Shown: piece by piece, positions 9,872-18,345 of the stretch
Layout of the letters: every line of letters begins with the position of its first letter
Numbering within the stretch: the first letter of the stretch is position 1
NCBI RefSeq assembly: GCF_002154505.1
Contig: NZ_MUBM01000249.1
Span: 1-50,349 of the forward strand
Reading direction: 5' to 3'
Length of the DNA: 50,349 bases
Source of the DNA: Streptomyces carpinensis
GTDB taxonomy: Bacteria > Actinomycetota > Actinomycetes > Streptomycetales > Streptomycetaceae
Position numbers and translations under genes: made by a program
The notes under the pieces: generated by a model
Seen by the model: only the letters and a program-made list of their open reading frames with translations
Databases searched by the model: none
What the model was told of the DNA's origin: nothing

Positions 9872-11239
9872 ATGACACTCAACGCCGCAGACCTCACCCG
9901 CCTGGACCGAGCGCACATCATCCACCCCTACCTGCCCGGCAGTGCCACGGAGCGGGTCGTGATGACGGAGGGCTCCGGCTGCCGGCTCACTGACTCCGAG
10001 GGCCGCAGCTACCTGGACGCCACCGGCGGCCTGTGGCTGGCCCAGATCGGGCACGGACGCACCGAACTGGCCGACGTCGCGCACGAGCAGATGAAGAAGC
10101 TGGAGTACTTCACCAGCTTCTGGGAGTTCTCCAACGACCGCGCCATCGAACTCGCCTCCAGGCTGGCCTCCCTCGCCCCCGAGCCCCTCAACCACGTCTA
10201 CTTCACCTCCGGCGGCTCGGAGGGCAACGAGGCCGCCATCAAGATGGCCCGCTACTACCACCACCGGCGCGGCGAGAGCAGCCGTACGTGGATCCTGGCC
10301 CGCCACAAGGCGTACCACGGCATCGGCTACGGCGGCGGCTCGGCCACCGGCTTCCCGGTCTACCACGAGGGCTTCGCCCCGATGATGCCGCACGTCTCCC
10401 ACCTCACCCCGCCGTGGCCGTACCGCTCCGAGCTCTACGGCGACCGGCCGCTGAGCCCCGAGCAGGTCACCGACTTCCTCGTCCGGGAGCTGGAGGAGCG
10501 CATCGCGGAGATCGGCCCGCAGAACATCGCCGCGATGATCGGTGAGCCGATCATGGGCGTCGGCGGCATGCTGGTGCCGCCCGCCGACTACTGGCCGCGC
10601 GTGCGCGAGGTCCTCGACCGGCACGGCATCCTGCTGATCTTCGACGAGGTCGTCACGGCCTACGGGCGGGTGGGGGAGTGGTTCGCCGCCCAGTACTTCG
10701 GCGTCACCCCCGACATCATCGTCACCGCCAAGGGCATCACCTCCGGCTACGTCCCGCTGGGTGCCCTTCTGGTGGGCGACCACGTCGCCGAGGTGCTGCT
10801 GCGCGAGCACGGCTTCCCCATGGGCTACACCTACAACGGCCACCCGGTGGCCACGGCGGTCGCCGCCGCGAACCTCGACATCATCGAGAGGGAGGGCCTG
10901 CTCGCCCGCGCGACCAGCGTCGGCGCCGTCCTGCACGCCGAACTGCAGGCCCAGCTCGGCGAGTTGCCGATCGTCGGCGAGATCCGCTCCGTCGGCATGA
11001 TGCTCGCCGTCGAGCTCGTCGCCGACCGCGCCACCCGTGCCCCCCTGCCCCTGAACCCCGACCGCATGCCGCACGACGTGATCCGGCAGGAGACCGGCGT
11101 GATCGTCCGCGACTCCGCGCACAGCCTGGTGCTGTCCCCGCCGCTGATCATGACGGAGGCCGAGGCCAAGGAAGCGGCCGCCGCCCTGCGCGCCGTCCTG
11201 GAACGCACCGAGCCCACCGGCGAGATCCGCGGCGCCTGA
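9872..11239 (+). CDS. Class III PLP-dependent omega-aminotransferase (polyamine/GABA type)
   Basis: A 455-residue fold-type I class III aminotransferase. GSEGNEAAIKMARYYHH binds the PLP phosphate, LLIFDEVVTAYGRVGEWFA holds the PLP-ring aspartate, and TAKGITSGYVPLGA contains the Schiff-base lysine (Lys287). GEPIMGVGGMLVPPADYW is typical of SpuC/putrescine-pyruvate and beta-alanine/GABA aminotransferases. It transfers a terminal amino group to a keto acid, giving an aldehyde for the upstream dehydrogenase. It starts 73 nt after that gene with AAAGG upstream, and a strong hairpin follows its stop. The exact amine is not determinable. Confidence 0.87.
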   Translation: MTLNAADLTRLDRAHIIHPYLPGSATERVVMTEGSGCRLTDSEGRSYLDATGGLWLAQIGHGRTELADVAHEQMKKLEYFTSFWEFSNDRAIELASRLASLAPEPLNHVYFTSGGSEGNEAAIKMARYYHHRRGESSRTWILARHKAYHGIGYGGGSATGFPVYHEGFAPMMPHVSHLTPPWPYRSELYGDRPLSPEQVTDFLVRELEERIAEIGPQNIAAMIGEPIMGVGGMLVPPADYWPRVREVLDRHGILLIFDEVVTAYGRVGEWFAAQYFGVTPDIIVTAKGITSGYVPLGALLVGDHVAEVLLREHGFPMGYTYNGHPVATAVAAANLDIIEREGLLARATSVGAVLHAELQAQLGELPIVGEIRSVGMMLAVELVADRATRAPLPLNPDRMPHDVIRQETGVIVRDSAHSLVLSPPLIMTEAEAKEAAAALRAVLERTEPTGEIRGA

Positions 11240-11246
11240 TGTCTCC

Positions 11247-11276
11247 CGGGAGGCCCGGCCGACGCCGGGCCTCCCG
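11247..11276 (+). terminator. Hairpin after the aminotransferase gene
   Basis: A 12-bp perfect stem (left arm 11247-11258, right arm 11265-11276, core GGGAGGCCCGG / CCGGGCCTCCC) with a 6-nt loop, starting 7 nt after the aminotransferase stop. It lacks a T-tract, as is common in Streptomyces, and may partly separate the permease gene from the enzyme genes. Confidence 0.65.
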
Positions 11277-11366
11277 CCCAGCACCACCCGACACGGACCC
11301 CACACCGTCGCGGCGCCCCGCACGCGCCTTCTCGCAGTGCACCCTCTCCCCTCCTAGGAACTGCCC

Positions 11367-12869
11367 GTGTCCTCCAACCTCTCGTCGACCGACCAGCGCG
11401 CATCCGACACCGAGACCGCTCTGCGGCGCAGTCTCAGACGCTTCGACATCACCGCCATGGGCATCGCCGCGGTCATCTCCTTCGACACCGTGGGACAGAT
11501 CGCCACCGGCGGCGGGGAAGCCGCCACCTGGACCGCGGCCATCGCGCTGCTCTTCCTCGTCCCCTACGCCCTGCTGTTCGCCGAGACCGGCGCCGCCTTC
11601 CCCCAGGAAGGCGGTCCCTACGTCTGGGTCAGGCTCGCCCTCGGCCGCCCCGCGGCCGCTCTCACCACGCTCTTCTACTGGGTCACCAACCCCGTCTGGC
11701 TGGGCGGTTCCCTGGTCTTCCTCGCCGCGGACACCTGGGACCGCTTCGTGTTCCACCTGGGATCGGGAACCTTCGCCGACTACGCCTTCAAGCTGCTGTT
11801 CGTCTGGGCCGCCATCCTCACCGCCGTCGTCTCCCTGCGCCGCGGCAAGTGGATCACCACCGCCGGCGCGGCGGTCAAGGTGTTCGCCCTCGCCCTGTTC
11901 ACCGGCACAGCCGTGCTGTACGGGCTGCGGCACGGCTTCCAGGGCCTGCACGACGCGCACTTCGCGCCGACGACGGCCGGCTTCCTCGCCCTGGTGCCGG
12001 TACTGCTGTTCGCCTACGTCGGCTTCGAGGCACCCAACGCGGCCGGCGAGGAAATGCACGACCCGCAGCGCGACGTCCCGGCCGCCCTCGGGCGCTCCGC
12101 CGCCGTCGCCGCCTGTTGCTACCTGCTGCCCGTCCTCGCCCTGCTGGCCGTCGTACCGGCACACCAGGTCACCGGCATCGGCGGATTCATGGAGGGGGCC
12201 CGCCTCGTCTTCGGCGTCTACGGCCCGGCCGCCGGCACATTGCTGGAGGTCACCGCGGTGATGTTCGTCCTCGCCCTCCTCACCCAGGGCAGCGCGTGGA
12301 TGATCGTCAGCGACCGCATGCAGGCGATGGCCGCCGCCGACGGCGGCTTCTTCTCCCGCTCGCTCGGTGCCTTCCACCCCCGCCTGGGCACCCCGGTGCG
12401 CACCAATCTGCTGTCCGGCGCGGTCGCCACGGTGTTCATGCTCGCCGCCATGCAGCTAGCGGACGGGGACGCCGGCGCGGTGTTCTCCGTCGTGCTCACG
12501 GTCGCCGTGACCACGCTGCTGCTGTCGTACCTCGTGATCGTCCCGGCGCTCGTCCTGCTCCGGCTGCGCCGTCCCGACGTGAACCGGCCCTACCGCGTGC
12601 CCTTCGGCAACCCCGGCTTCCTGGTGTGTGCGGCCCTCGTCTACGCGTGGATCGTGATCGGGTCGTGGTCGGCGCTCTTTCCCGGCGTCCTGGAAGGGCT
12701 GTTCGGGATCGGCTACGTCTTCCACGACGTCTGGGGCGTCTCGCGGCTGTCGTTCGAGGCGTTCACCCTGGGCACCGTGGCCGTGCTGCTGACTGTCGGC
12801 GCCCTCGGTGTGCGAGTGGCCCGCAGGAAGGACACCGCGCCGCCGGAAGCGGGCGAAGCCGTTTCATGA
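11367..12869 (+). CDS. APC superfamily amino acid/polyamine permease
   Basis: A 500-residue membrane protein with about 12 hydrophobic helices, starting at GTG with AGGAA upstream. The first helix region FDITAMGIAAVISFDTVGQIA and the EGGPYVWVRLALGRPAAALTTLFYWV segment are typical of the APC family (PuuP/glutamate:GABA antiporter-like). FAYVGFEAPNAAGEEMHDPQRDVP is the conserved helix 6 to loop region. The position behind an aldehyde dehydrogenase and an omega-aminotransferase suggests that it imports the amine (putrescine, GABA or similar). A hairpin terminator begins 8 nt after the stop. Confidence 0.87.
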   Translation: MSSNLSSTDQRASDTETALRRSLRRFDITAMGIAAVISFDTVGQIATGGGEAATWTAAIALLFLVPYALLFAETGAAFPQEGGPYVWVRLALGRPAAALTTLFYWVTNPVWLGGSLVFLAADTWDRFVFHLGSGTFADYAFKLLFVWAAILTAVVSLRRGKWITTAGAAVKVFALALFTGTAVLYGLRHGFQGLHDAHFAPTTAGFLALVPVLLFAYVGFEAPNAAGEEMHDPQRDVPAALGRSAAVAACCYLLPVLALLAVVPAHQVTGIGGFMEGARLVFGVYGPAAGTLLEVTAVMFVLALLTQGSAWMIVSDRMQAMAAADGGFFSRSLGAFHPRLGTPVRTNLLSGAVATVFMLAAMQLADGDAGAVFSVVLTVAVTTLLLSYLVIVPALVLLRLRRPDVNRPYRVPFGNPGFLVCAALVYAWIVIGSWSALFPGVLEGLFGIGYVFHDVWGVSRLSFEAFTLGTVAVLLTVGALGVRVARRKDTAPPEAGEAVS

Positions 12870-12876
12870 GACGGCC

Positions 12877-12905
12877 GGCGGCCGGTGCCCGGCTCACCGG
12901 CCGCC
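12877..12905 (+). terminator. Hairpin terminator after the permease gene
   Basis: An 11-bp perfect stem (12877-12887 with 12895-12905, core GCGGCCGGTG / CACCGGCCGC) and a 7-nt loop, directly downstream of the permease. It closes the amine-catabolism operon. Confidence 0.65.
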
Positions 12906-13071
12906 CCTCGGCGTACTCGCTCGAAGCCGCGGCTGTGTCGACGATGTCCCGCACACCTCGATCTGACGCACATTCGCCTCACAGCGGCCACGGTCGCGAG
13001 CTGAGGAAACCGACAGCGGCGAGCTTTCGTTCGGGCACGAGGAGGTAACAAGGGGTGTCTACGGTCTCGGC

Positions 13072-13512
13072 ATGACTTTCGACCCCGCTCTCATCGCCGC
13101 CAGTTTCGCCCTCGTCGAACCCCACGGCTCCAAGGTGACCAAGTACTTCTACGAGCACCTGTTCCAGAACAATCCCGGTGTCAGGGGCCTGTTCTCCCAG
13201 CACATGGAGGAGCAGGAGGACCGTCTCTGGGGTGCGCTCGGCGGCCTGGTGGCCAACCTCGAGGACACCGAGGTGGTCACCCGTATCCTGCGCGGTCTCG
13301 GCGCGCGACATGTCGGCTACGGCGCGCTGCCCGAACACTTCCCGGCGATCGGCGCCAGTCTGATCGCCGCCCTCGAACACTTCGCGGGCGAGGCCTGGAC
13401 CGTGGAGATCGAGAGGTCGTGGACCGCCCTGTACGGGGTTGTCAGCGCCACCATGAGCGAGGCGATGACCGGGGCGGCCCACGGCGTGGCCGACGTGTCC
13501 CACGGCACCTGA
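13072..13512 (+). CDS. Single-domain globin of the flavohemoglobin/Vitreoscilla type
   Basis: A 146-residue protein matching only the globin domain of flavohemoglobins; there is no FAD or NAD reductase domain. TKYFYEHLFQNNPGVRGLF matches helices A-C, and the proximal haem-ligand His80 lies in GARHVGYGALPEHFPAIGASLIAALEH, the strongest signature. Such proteins bind O2 and detoxify or scavenge NO with a separate reductase. A TACGGT -10-like hexamer (13060-13065) ends 6 nt before the ATG, while the AGGAGGT at 13040-13046 is too far for normal initiation, so the mRNA may be leaderless. It stands alone between the terminator of the permease operon and a convergent kinase gene. Confidence 0.87.
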   Translation: MTFDPALIAASFALVEPHGSKVTKYFYEHLFQNNPGVRGLFSQHMEEQEDRLWGALGGLVANLEDTEVVTRILRGLGARHVGYGALPEHFPAIGASLIAALEHFAGEAWTVEIERSWTALYGVVSATMSEAMTGAAHGVADVSHGT

Positions 13513-13578
13513 CGACCGAACCGGTGGCCTTCGGCCACGCCGCATCCGCTCGCCCGGCGACCCCGCCCGCAGTGGCGT

Positions 13579-15006
13579 TCACCAGGTCTCAAGGCCCACT
13601 TCGCCGGGCGGTGTGGGGGCGCCCGGAATCTGCACGACGGCCTCGGTCCCCTGGGCGGCGGCGGCCCGCAGTGTCACGGTGCCGCCCGCTTCCTGGACAG
13701 CCTTGGCCACAATAGCCAGCCCCAGGCCGCTTCCCGGCAGGCTCCGAGATGTCGGCGAGCGCCAGAAGCGATCGAACACGTGCGGCAGTTCATCGGCGGC
13801 GATCCCCGGCCCCTGGTCGCGCACCACGAGTCGGCCGTTGCTGAGCTGGAGGTTCACGACTGCTCCAGGCGGTGAGAACTTCACCGCGTTGTCCAGCAGG
13901 TTCACGACGGCCCGCTCGAGAGCGGCGGCATCAGCGAGGACGTACCACTCTTCAAGACTGCTGGTGAACCGGACCTCACTTCCGCGGGGTCTCACACGTT
14001 CCATGGCGCGCCGAGCCACCTCATGAAGCGGAACGACACGACGCGTGGCCTCGTCGTGCTTGACGTCGAACCGGGAAAGCTCCTGCAGGTCAGCTATGAG
14101 AACGGCGAGTTCCCCGGTTTGTGATTCCACGGAATTGAGCAGGTCCTCCAGTGCCTTCTCCGGGAGCTTCCGGCCCGACCTGAAGCTCCTTGCCAGAAGC
14201 TGGATGTTCGCCCGCAGGGAGGTCAGCGGCGTGCGCAGTTCGTGGCCCGCGTCGGCAATCAGTTGCTGCTGACTCTCTCGCGAGAGCGCCAGGGCTTCCG
14301 TCATGTCGTTGAAGCTCCTGGAAAGCCGGGCGATCTCGTCAGTGCCCTCGACAGGTATCCGAACGGTCAGGTCCTGAGTGTGAGCGATGTGCTCCGCCGC
14401 ACGGGTCAGATGCTCCACCGGCTTCAGGCCGCCGCGGCTGACCGCGACACCGGCGGTGGCCGCACCGACGACGCCGAGACCCGCAAAGCCCGACAACCAC
14501 AGAGCGAGGTTCTTCAGAGGTTTTTCCACAACAGTGAGGGACTGGGCGATCGATACGGCGTATCCCTCGGAAAACCTCGGGGAGGTGTTGGGGCGCGTCG
14601 TCGAAACACGCATCTTCCGCCCGTCCTCGGACACCGTTTCGTGTGTCGCCGACCTGAGGAGTCCCCGTGCTACAGCGATGTCGGTCGAGCGAACCTCCAG
14701 TTTCCTGTTGCCGGGCGCGACGCACACCGTTCCGTCAGATGTGACGACCTGCACCACATAGGGGGTCGGTGTCTCGTTCCCCTGTTCCGGCGCCGGTAGT
14801 TCAGTACCGCACAGGCTCAGCAGTTCCTGCACATATCCGGGTGACGCCTGAACGTTCTTCAGGTTGGAGTCGAGTTGGTCGATCAGCTGCTGCTCGGTGA
14901 CCAGCCATGACGCTATCGCGACAGCACTGACGGCCAAGGTCACCGCCACAGCGGCGGACAGCCCGAGCCTCAGTCGCAGGCTCAGGCGCCTGAACGCGTT
15001 CTTCAC
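13579..15006 (-). CDS. Sensor histidine kinase (MprB-like), no adjacent response regulator
   Basis: A 475-residue kinase. The GTG at 15006 was chosen; a TTG at 15054 would add 16 residues. The order is TM1 (about 15-36), an extracytoplasmic sensor of about 130 residues with two cysteines (SLCGTEL and GTVCVAPG), TM2 (about 168-190), HAMP, HisKA with the phospho-acceptor His255 in ADAGHELRTPLTSL, N-box VVNLLDNAVKFSPPG, G1 VRDQGPGIA and G2 GSGLGLAIVAKAV. All catalytic motifs are present. Family members normally sit beside an OmpR-type regulator, but neither flank has one, so this is an orphan kinase or its regulator lies elsewhere. It converges on the globin gene. Confidence 0.88.
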   Translation of the reverse strand: MKNAFRRLSLRLRLGLSAAVAVTLAVSAVAIASWLVTEQQLIDQLDSNLKNVQASPGYVQELLSLCGTELPAPEQGNETPTPYVVQVVTSDGTVCVAPGNRKLEVRSTDIAVARGLLRSATHETVSEDGRKMRVSTTRPNTSPRFSEGYAVSIAQSLTVVEKPLKNLALWLSGFAGLGVVGAATAGVAVSRGGLKPVEHLTRAAEHIAHTQDLTVRIPVEGTDEIARLSRSFNDMTEALALSRESQQQLIADAGHELRTPLTSLRANIQLLARSFRSGRKLPEKALEDLLNSVESQTGELAVLIADLQELSRFDVKHDEATRRVVPLHEVARRAMERVRPRGSEVRFTSSLEEWYVLADAAALERAVVNLLDNAVKFSPPGAVVNLQLSNGRLVVRDQGPGIAADELPHVFDRFWRSPTSRSLPGSGLGLAIVAKAVQEAGGTVTLRAAAAQGTEAVVQIPGAPTPPGEVGLETW

Positions 15007-15464
15007 GTCTGGTGGCCCCCGGAGGTTCCTCGGTGGCCCCTCGCCCTCGGGCAAGGGGCCACATCGTGACAGTCACCCACTGCGACAGATCGCCGCGACT
15101 GCCGGCGCTCGTGCCGGGCGACTCCTGTCTGCACCACGAGTGTGCGCACTCATGATGAGAATCAGCTGAAGTGCCCCGGCCGACCGAGCCGGCTGAGGGC
15201 AAGGGCTTCCCGCTGCGACCACCCGCGGACCTGGCGACGTACTTCTGACCTGCTGGCGGACGTCCTGGCCGACCTGCTAGATTTTCGCAGCGCACAAGCC
15301 TTCTCGTACGGATTCCGATCCGCCGGGGAGGCTTTACTCATGCCCGGGGCCGCCTCAGCCCGGGCAGTGGTGAACCAGTTTCCAGGGTGCGATACCCGCC
15401 ACGCCGGGCGAGCCGAACGCGCCGCGGTTCCCCGTTTCCCAGCCCGCAGGAGGAGAGCCGTCTC
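15007..15464. other. 458-bp intergenic region between divergent kinase and aldo/keto reductase genes
   Basis: No convincing gene. It contains a short inverted repeat GAGTG-TGCG-CACTC at 15138-15151 and a TAGATT -10-like hexamer at 15278-15283 facing the reductase, but no good -35 partner. Promoters for both flanking genes presumably lie here. Confidence 0.4.
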
Positions 15465-16379
15465 ATGAGCCCACGGACGAACGTCGCAGCAGCCGCCGGT
15501 ACCTGGCGACTCGGTGACCTGACCGTCAACCGTGTCGGGTTCGGCGCGATGCGCCTGACCGGTACCGCACCCTTCGACCACGGCGTGCCGCGTGACCGCG
15601 AGCAGTCGATCGGCGTGCTCCGACGGGCGGTCGAGCTCGGCGTGAACCACATCGACACCGCCTCGTTCTACTTCTCGGCGACGCGCTCGGCGAACGAGCT
15701 GATCAACCGGGCGCTTGCGCCGTACCCGGAGGATCTGGTCATCACGACCAAGGTCTGGCCGGGCCGCGATCCCTCGGGCGAGTGGTGGTGGGCCACGCCG
15801 TCGCAGTTGCGCGGACAGGTGGAGGAGAACCTTCGCCAACTCGGCCGCGATCACCTGGACGTGGTGAACCTGCGTGTGCCACCGAGCCGCCGGACCGGCT
15901 CGATCGGCGAGCACTTCGGCGCATTGGCCGAGCTGCGCGATGCCGGGCTGATCCGGCACCTCGGCGTCTCCAACGTCACGTCCGAGCAACTGGCCGAGGC
16001 CTTGGGCATCGCCCCGGTGGTCTGCGTGCAGAACCCCTACGGGATCGGTGCGTCGGAGCAGGAGCGGGCTCTCCTGCGGCTCTGCGGTGAACTCGGCCTC
16101 GCCTTCGTCCCGTTCTTCGCGATCGCCGGCTCCGGGCGCGAGGCGGGTGCGGCGGCCCGAGACGGCGAGGAGGCGCACGCCGTCGCCCGCGCGCACGGTG
16201 TGTCCGTCGCACAGGTCCGCCTGGCCTGGACCCTGCACCAGGGGCCGCATGTGCTGGCCATCCCGGGGACCGCTGATCCGGACCACCTCGCACAGAACGT
16301 GGCAGCCGGCGCGCTGCGGCTGACGGAGGAGGAGATGGCACGCCTCACCTCACCGCAGCCGGCCGGCGACGCTGCGTAG
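15465..16379 (+). CDS. Aldo/keto reductase
   Basis: A 304-residue AKR-superfamily protein with a GCAGGAGGAGA ribosome site 9 nt before the ATG. The N-terminus VNRVGFGAMRLTG and VNHIDTASFY hold the first barrel strand and the catalytic Asp/Tyr region; the conserved active-site Lys is in VITTKVWPG. The usual catalytic HxH-type segment after the fifth strand reads VVNLRVPPSRRTGSIGEHF, where family members usually have VxxxHRxD, so the active-site histidine seems replaced. IRHLGVSNVTSEQL and the NADP-binding IPGTADPDHLAQNV end are conserved. It probably reduces a carbonyl with NADPH. It is divergent from the orphan kinase. Confidence 0.83.
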   Translation: MSPRTNVAAAAGTWRLGDLTVNRVGFGAMRLTGTAPFDHGVPRDREQSIGVLRRAVELGVNHIDTASFYFSATRSANELINRALAPYPEDLVITTKVWPGRDPSGEWWWATPSQLRGQVEENLRQLGRDHLDVVNLRVPPSRRTGSIGEHFGALAELRDAGLIRHLGVSNVTSEQLAEALGIAPVVCVQNPYGIGASEQERALLRLCGELGLAFVPFFAIAGSGREAGAAARDGEEAHAVARAHGVSVAQVRLAWTLHQGPHVLAIPGTADPDHLAQNVAAGALRLTEEEMARLTSPQPAGDAA

Positions 16380-16477
16380 GCCGTCACCTGGTCGCGCCGA
16401 TCGCCTCGAGCGGATTGCACAAGCCGTTCGTGAGACGTCGTGTCATGCTGTCCCTGCCGGAACAGTGGGAGGGGCGG

Positions 16478-16903
16478 ATGGCGGGGGACATCGGTGGTGC
16501 GGCCGGGCTCGGTGCGCGGCCCTGGTACGCCGTCAACGAGGGCCTGGCGTTTCTGCTTGAGCTTGCAGCGCTGGGGTTCCTGAGCTGGTGGGGATTCGGG
16601 GCAGGTCATGAGGGCGCCCCCAGGATCCTGCTCGGCGTGGGAACACCCCTGCTGGCCATCGTGGTCTGGGCGTTGTTCGCCGCGCCCCGGGCACGGCTGC
16701 GGCCGCGGCTTGCGCTGGTCCTGGTGGTGAAGGCGCTGGTGTTCGGCGGTAGCGCCGCCGCTCTGTACGGAGTGGGTCACGCCGTCGCAGCGGTTGCCAT
16801 GGCCCTCGTGACGGCGGCCAACACGGCGGTGGCCGAGATCTTCCGTGCCGACCCGCCGACCGCGGGGCGGCACGGGCTCGACGGGCCGGGCGATCACGAC
16901 TGA
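16478..16903 (+). CDS. YrdB family (DUF2568) small membrane protein
   Basis: A 141-residue protein with four predicted membrane helices. It opens with a WYAVNEGLAFLLELAALGFLSWWGF stretch, the hallmark of DUF2568/YrdB proteins, and contains GTPLLAIVVWALFAAPRARLR between helices 2 and 3. The ATG at 16478 has GGGAGGGG just upstream; longer in-frame starts back to 16415 lack a site. The function is unknown in the family. It is co-directional with the aldo/keto reductase after 98 nt and convergent with the epoxide-hydrolase-like gene. Confidence 0.78.
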   Translation: MAGDIGGAAGLGARPWYAVNEGLAFLLELAALGFLSWWGFGAGHEGAPRILLGVGTPLLAIVVWALFAAPRARLRPRLALVLVVKALVFGGSAAALYGVGHAVAAVAMALVTAANTAVAEIFRADPPTAGRHGLDGPGDHD

Positions 16904-16968
16904 CCATCCGGTGGCCGGGCGGTTCACGCAACGTCCGGCCGTCCGGCCGGAGTCACGTGAACGGCGCG

Positions 16969-17949
16969 TCAGGTGGGCAGGGCGGCGAGCCAGTCGGTGA
17001 GGAGACGGTTGACCTCGTCGGGGCGTTCCTGCTGGATCCAGTGGCCACAGCCGTCGAGGACGTGGGAGGAGACCAGGCCCGGTAGCGTGACCGGGTACGC
17101 CTTGATCGCATCGGTCAGCCATGTCGTCGAAGCGTCCGATCCGCCACCGGCGAACAGGGAGGGCTGGGGGATGGGTGCACCGCCGAAGGCGGCCAGGTCC
17201 TCCCAGTCGCGGTCCATGTTCCGGTAGCGGTTGAGCGCTCCGGTGAGGCCGGTGCGTTCGAACTCCCCGGCATAGACGTCGAGGTCGCTCTCGCTGAGCC
17301 AGGCGGGCAGCCGGCCGACGGGGAACCGGTCACGCAGCGTCCCACCCTTGCTGACGAAGTGCGGATCGGGGGCGCCGGACGGGGGCATGGTGTCGGCGGA
17401 CAGGGCGGCGTAGAAGCCCGCGAGCCAGCCGCGTACATCGGGTTCGATCTCGGCCTCGGCGCGACCCGGCTCCTGGAAGTACGAGACGTAGAACTCCTCG
17501 TCCCCGCCCATCTGCGCGAAGATGTCGCTGGGGCGGGGCCCGCCGGGCGGGGTGTAGGGAACGCTCAACAGCCCCACCGCCCTGAACACCTCCGGCCTGA
17601 GCAGGGCCGAGTTCGCGGCGATGGCCGCGCCCCAGTCGTGCCCGACGACCACTGCCGACTCCTCGCCCAGGGCGCGCACCACCGAGACGTTGTCGTCCAC
17701 CAGGTCGAGCATCCGGTACGCGTCCCTTGGAGCCGGCTTGGAGGAGCGGCCGTAGCCGCGGACGTCGATGGCGACCGCGCGGTATCCCGCGGCGGCGAGC
17801 ACCGGCAACTGGTGGCGCCAGGAGTACCAGGATTCCGGGAAGCCGTGCACCAGCAGCACGAGCGGCCCGGTTCCCTGCTCCACGAGGTGGATCCGGCCTC
17901 CCGGCGAGGTGACCAGCCGGTGTGTGATCTCCGTGACCTGCTGCGACAT
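16969..17949 (-). CDS. Alpha/beta hydrolase, epoxide hydrolase-like
   Basis: A 326-residue alpha/beta hydrolase. The oxyanion loop HGFPESWYSWR is at residues 35-45, the nucleophile Asp105 lies in VVGHDWGA, and the late catalytic His is in LDGCGHWIQQERPDEVN. The Asp nucleophile and HGFPESWYSWR together are the soluble epoxide hydrolase signature. The cap region contains two Tyr-rich segments (EEFYVSYFQ and YAGEFERTG) that could activate the epoxide. It is divergent from the rifamycin-type glycosyltransferase across a 396-bp region, but there is no evidence that the two act together. Confidence 0.86.
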   Translation of the reverse strand: MSQQVTEITHRLVTSPGGRIHLVEQGTGPLVLLVHGFPESWYSWRHQLPVLAAAGYRAVAIDVRGYGRSSKPAPRDAYRMLDLVDDNVSVVRALGEESAVVVGHDWGAAIAANSALLRPEVFRAVGLLSVPYTPPGGPRPSDIFAQMGGDEEFYVSYFQEPGRAEAEIEPDVRGWLAGFYAALSADTMPPSGAPDPHFVSKGGTLRDRFPVGRLPAWLSESDLDVYAGEFERTGLTGALNRYRNMDRDWEDLAAFGGAPIPQPSLFAGGGSDASTTWLTDAIKAYPVTLPGLVSSHVLDGCGHWIQQERPDEVNRLLTDWLAALPT

Positions 17950-18219
17950 GCGCCCTCCTCCAGGACGATCGGCCTGCCGTGGGCCGGGAGGGCGGCCTTC
18001 CGCCCTCCCGATGGCTCAACTGCCTCCACGCCGATCATCCGGAAGACCGTGCACGGAGGACGAGCCCGTTTGCCGATTCAGCAAGTCGCCGGCAGTCGGC
18101 TCACCCGTCATACATACGAAACGAGCCGTCGCTTCGCGAGAAGGGGCTTTCCGCCCACGGCGCACGGCGAAGAACACGAAAGACATGCCCGAAAGACATG
18201 AAAGGCCACAAAAAGCAAA

Positions 18220-18243
18220 GGCAAGGAGGTTCCTCTCCTTGCC
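18220..18243 (-). terminator. Hairpin with T-rich tail on the minus strand
   Basis: GGCAAGGAG (18220-18228) and CTCCTTGCC (18235-18243) form a perfect 9-bp stem with a 6-nt loop. Read on the minus strand it is followed by TTTGCTTTTT, a classical intrinsic-terminator layout that is rare in this genome. No minus-strand gene ends here, so it may stop antisense or divergent transcription arising at the glycosyltransferase promoter. Confidence 0.55.
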
Positions 18244-18266
18244 ACTCTCAACCTATAGCACAGCGG

Positions 18267-18285
18267 GGGGCTTGCGGCAAGACCC
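18267..18285 (+). promoter_or_regulatory. Rifamycin-associated element (RAE) upstream of the glycosyltransferase
   Basis: GGGGCTTGCGGCAAGACCC is an imperfect inverted repeat with 9-nt arms around a central G and one mismatched pair. It lies 60 bp before the glycosyltransferase ATG. As recalled from the literature, the RAE is a 19-bp palindrome of almost this sequence found before rifamycin-resistance genes of actinomycetes (arr, rph, rox, rgt, helR). It differs from the remembered consensus at one position. Confidence 0.75.
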
Positions 18286-18345
18286 GTGTCATGCCTCAGG
18301 ATGGTCGGCCGACCCAAAAAACTGTGGAAATGGGGGGTTTGCCAC

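Larger units (their letters stand above)
17950..18345. other. 396-bp divergent regulatory region between epoxide hydrolase-like and glycosyltransferase genes
   Basis: No protein gene is supported. The 18105-18260 part is clearly richer in A and T than its surroundings. It holds a perfect 9-bp-stem hairpin (18220-18243) and the 19-bp rifamycin-associated element (18267-18285); both are listed separately. A minus-strand frame at 18108-18347 has no family features. Confidence 0.6.

Noticed and set aside
18231..18259. TATAGC at 18254-18259 as the -10 of the glycosyltransferase promoter
   Set aside because: No acceptable -35 at 16-18 bp spacing (the nearby TTGCCA is only 9 bp away), and the hexamer lacks the final T.
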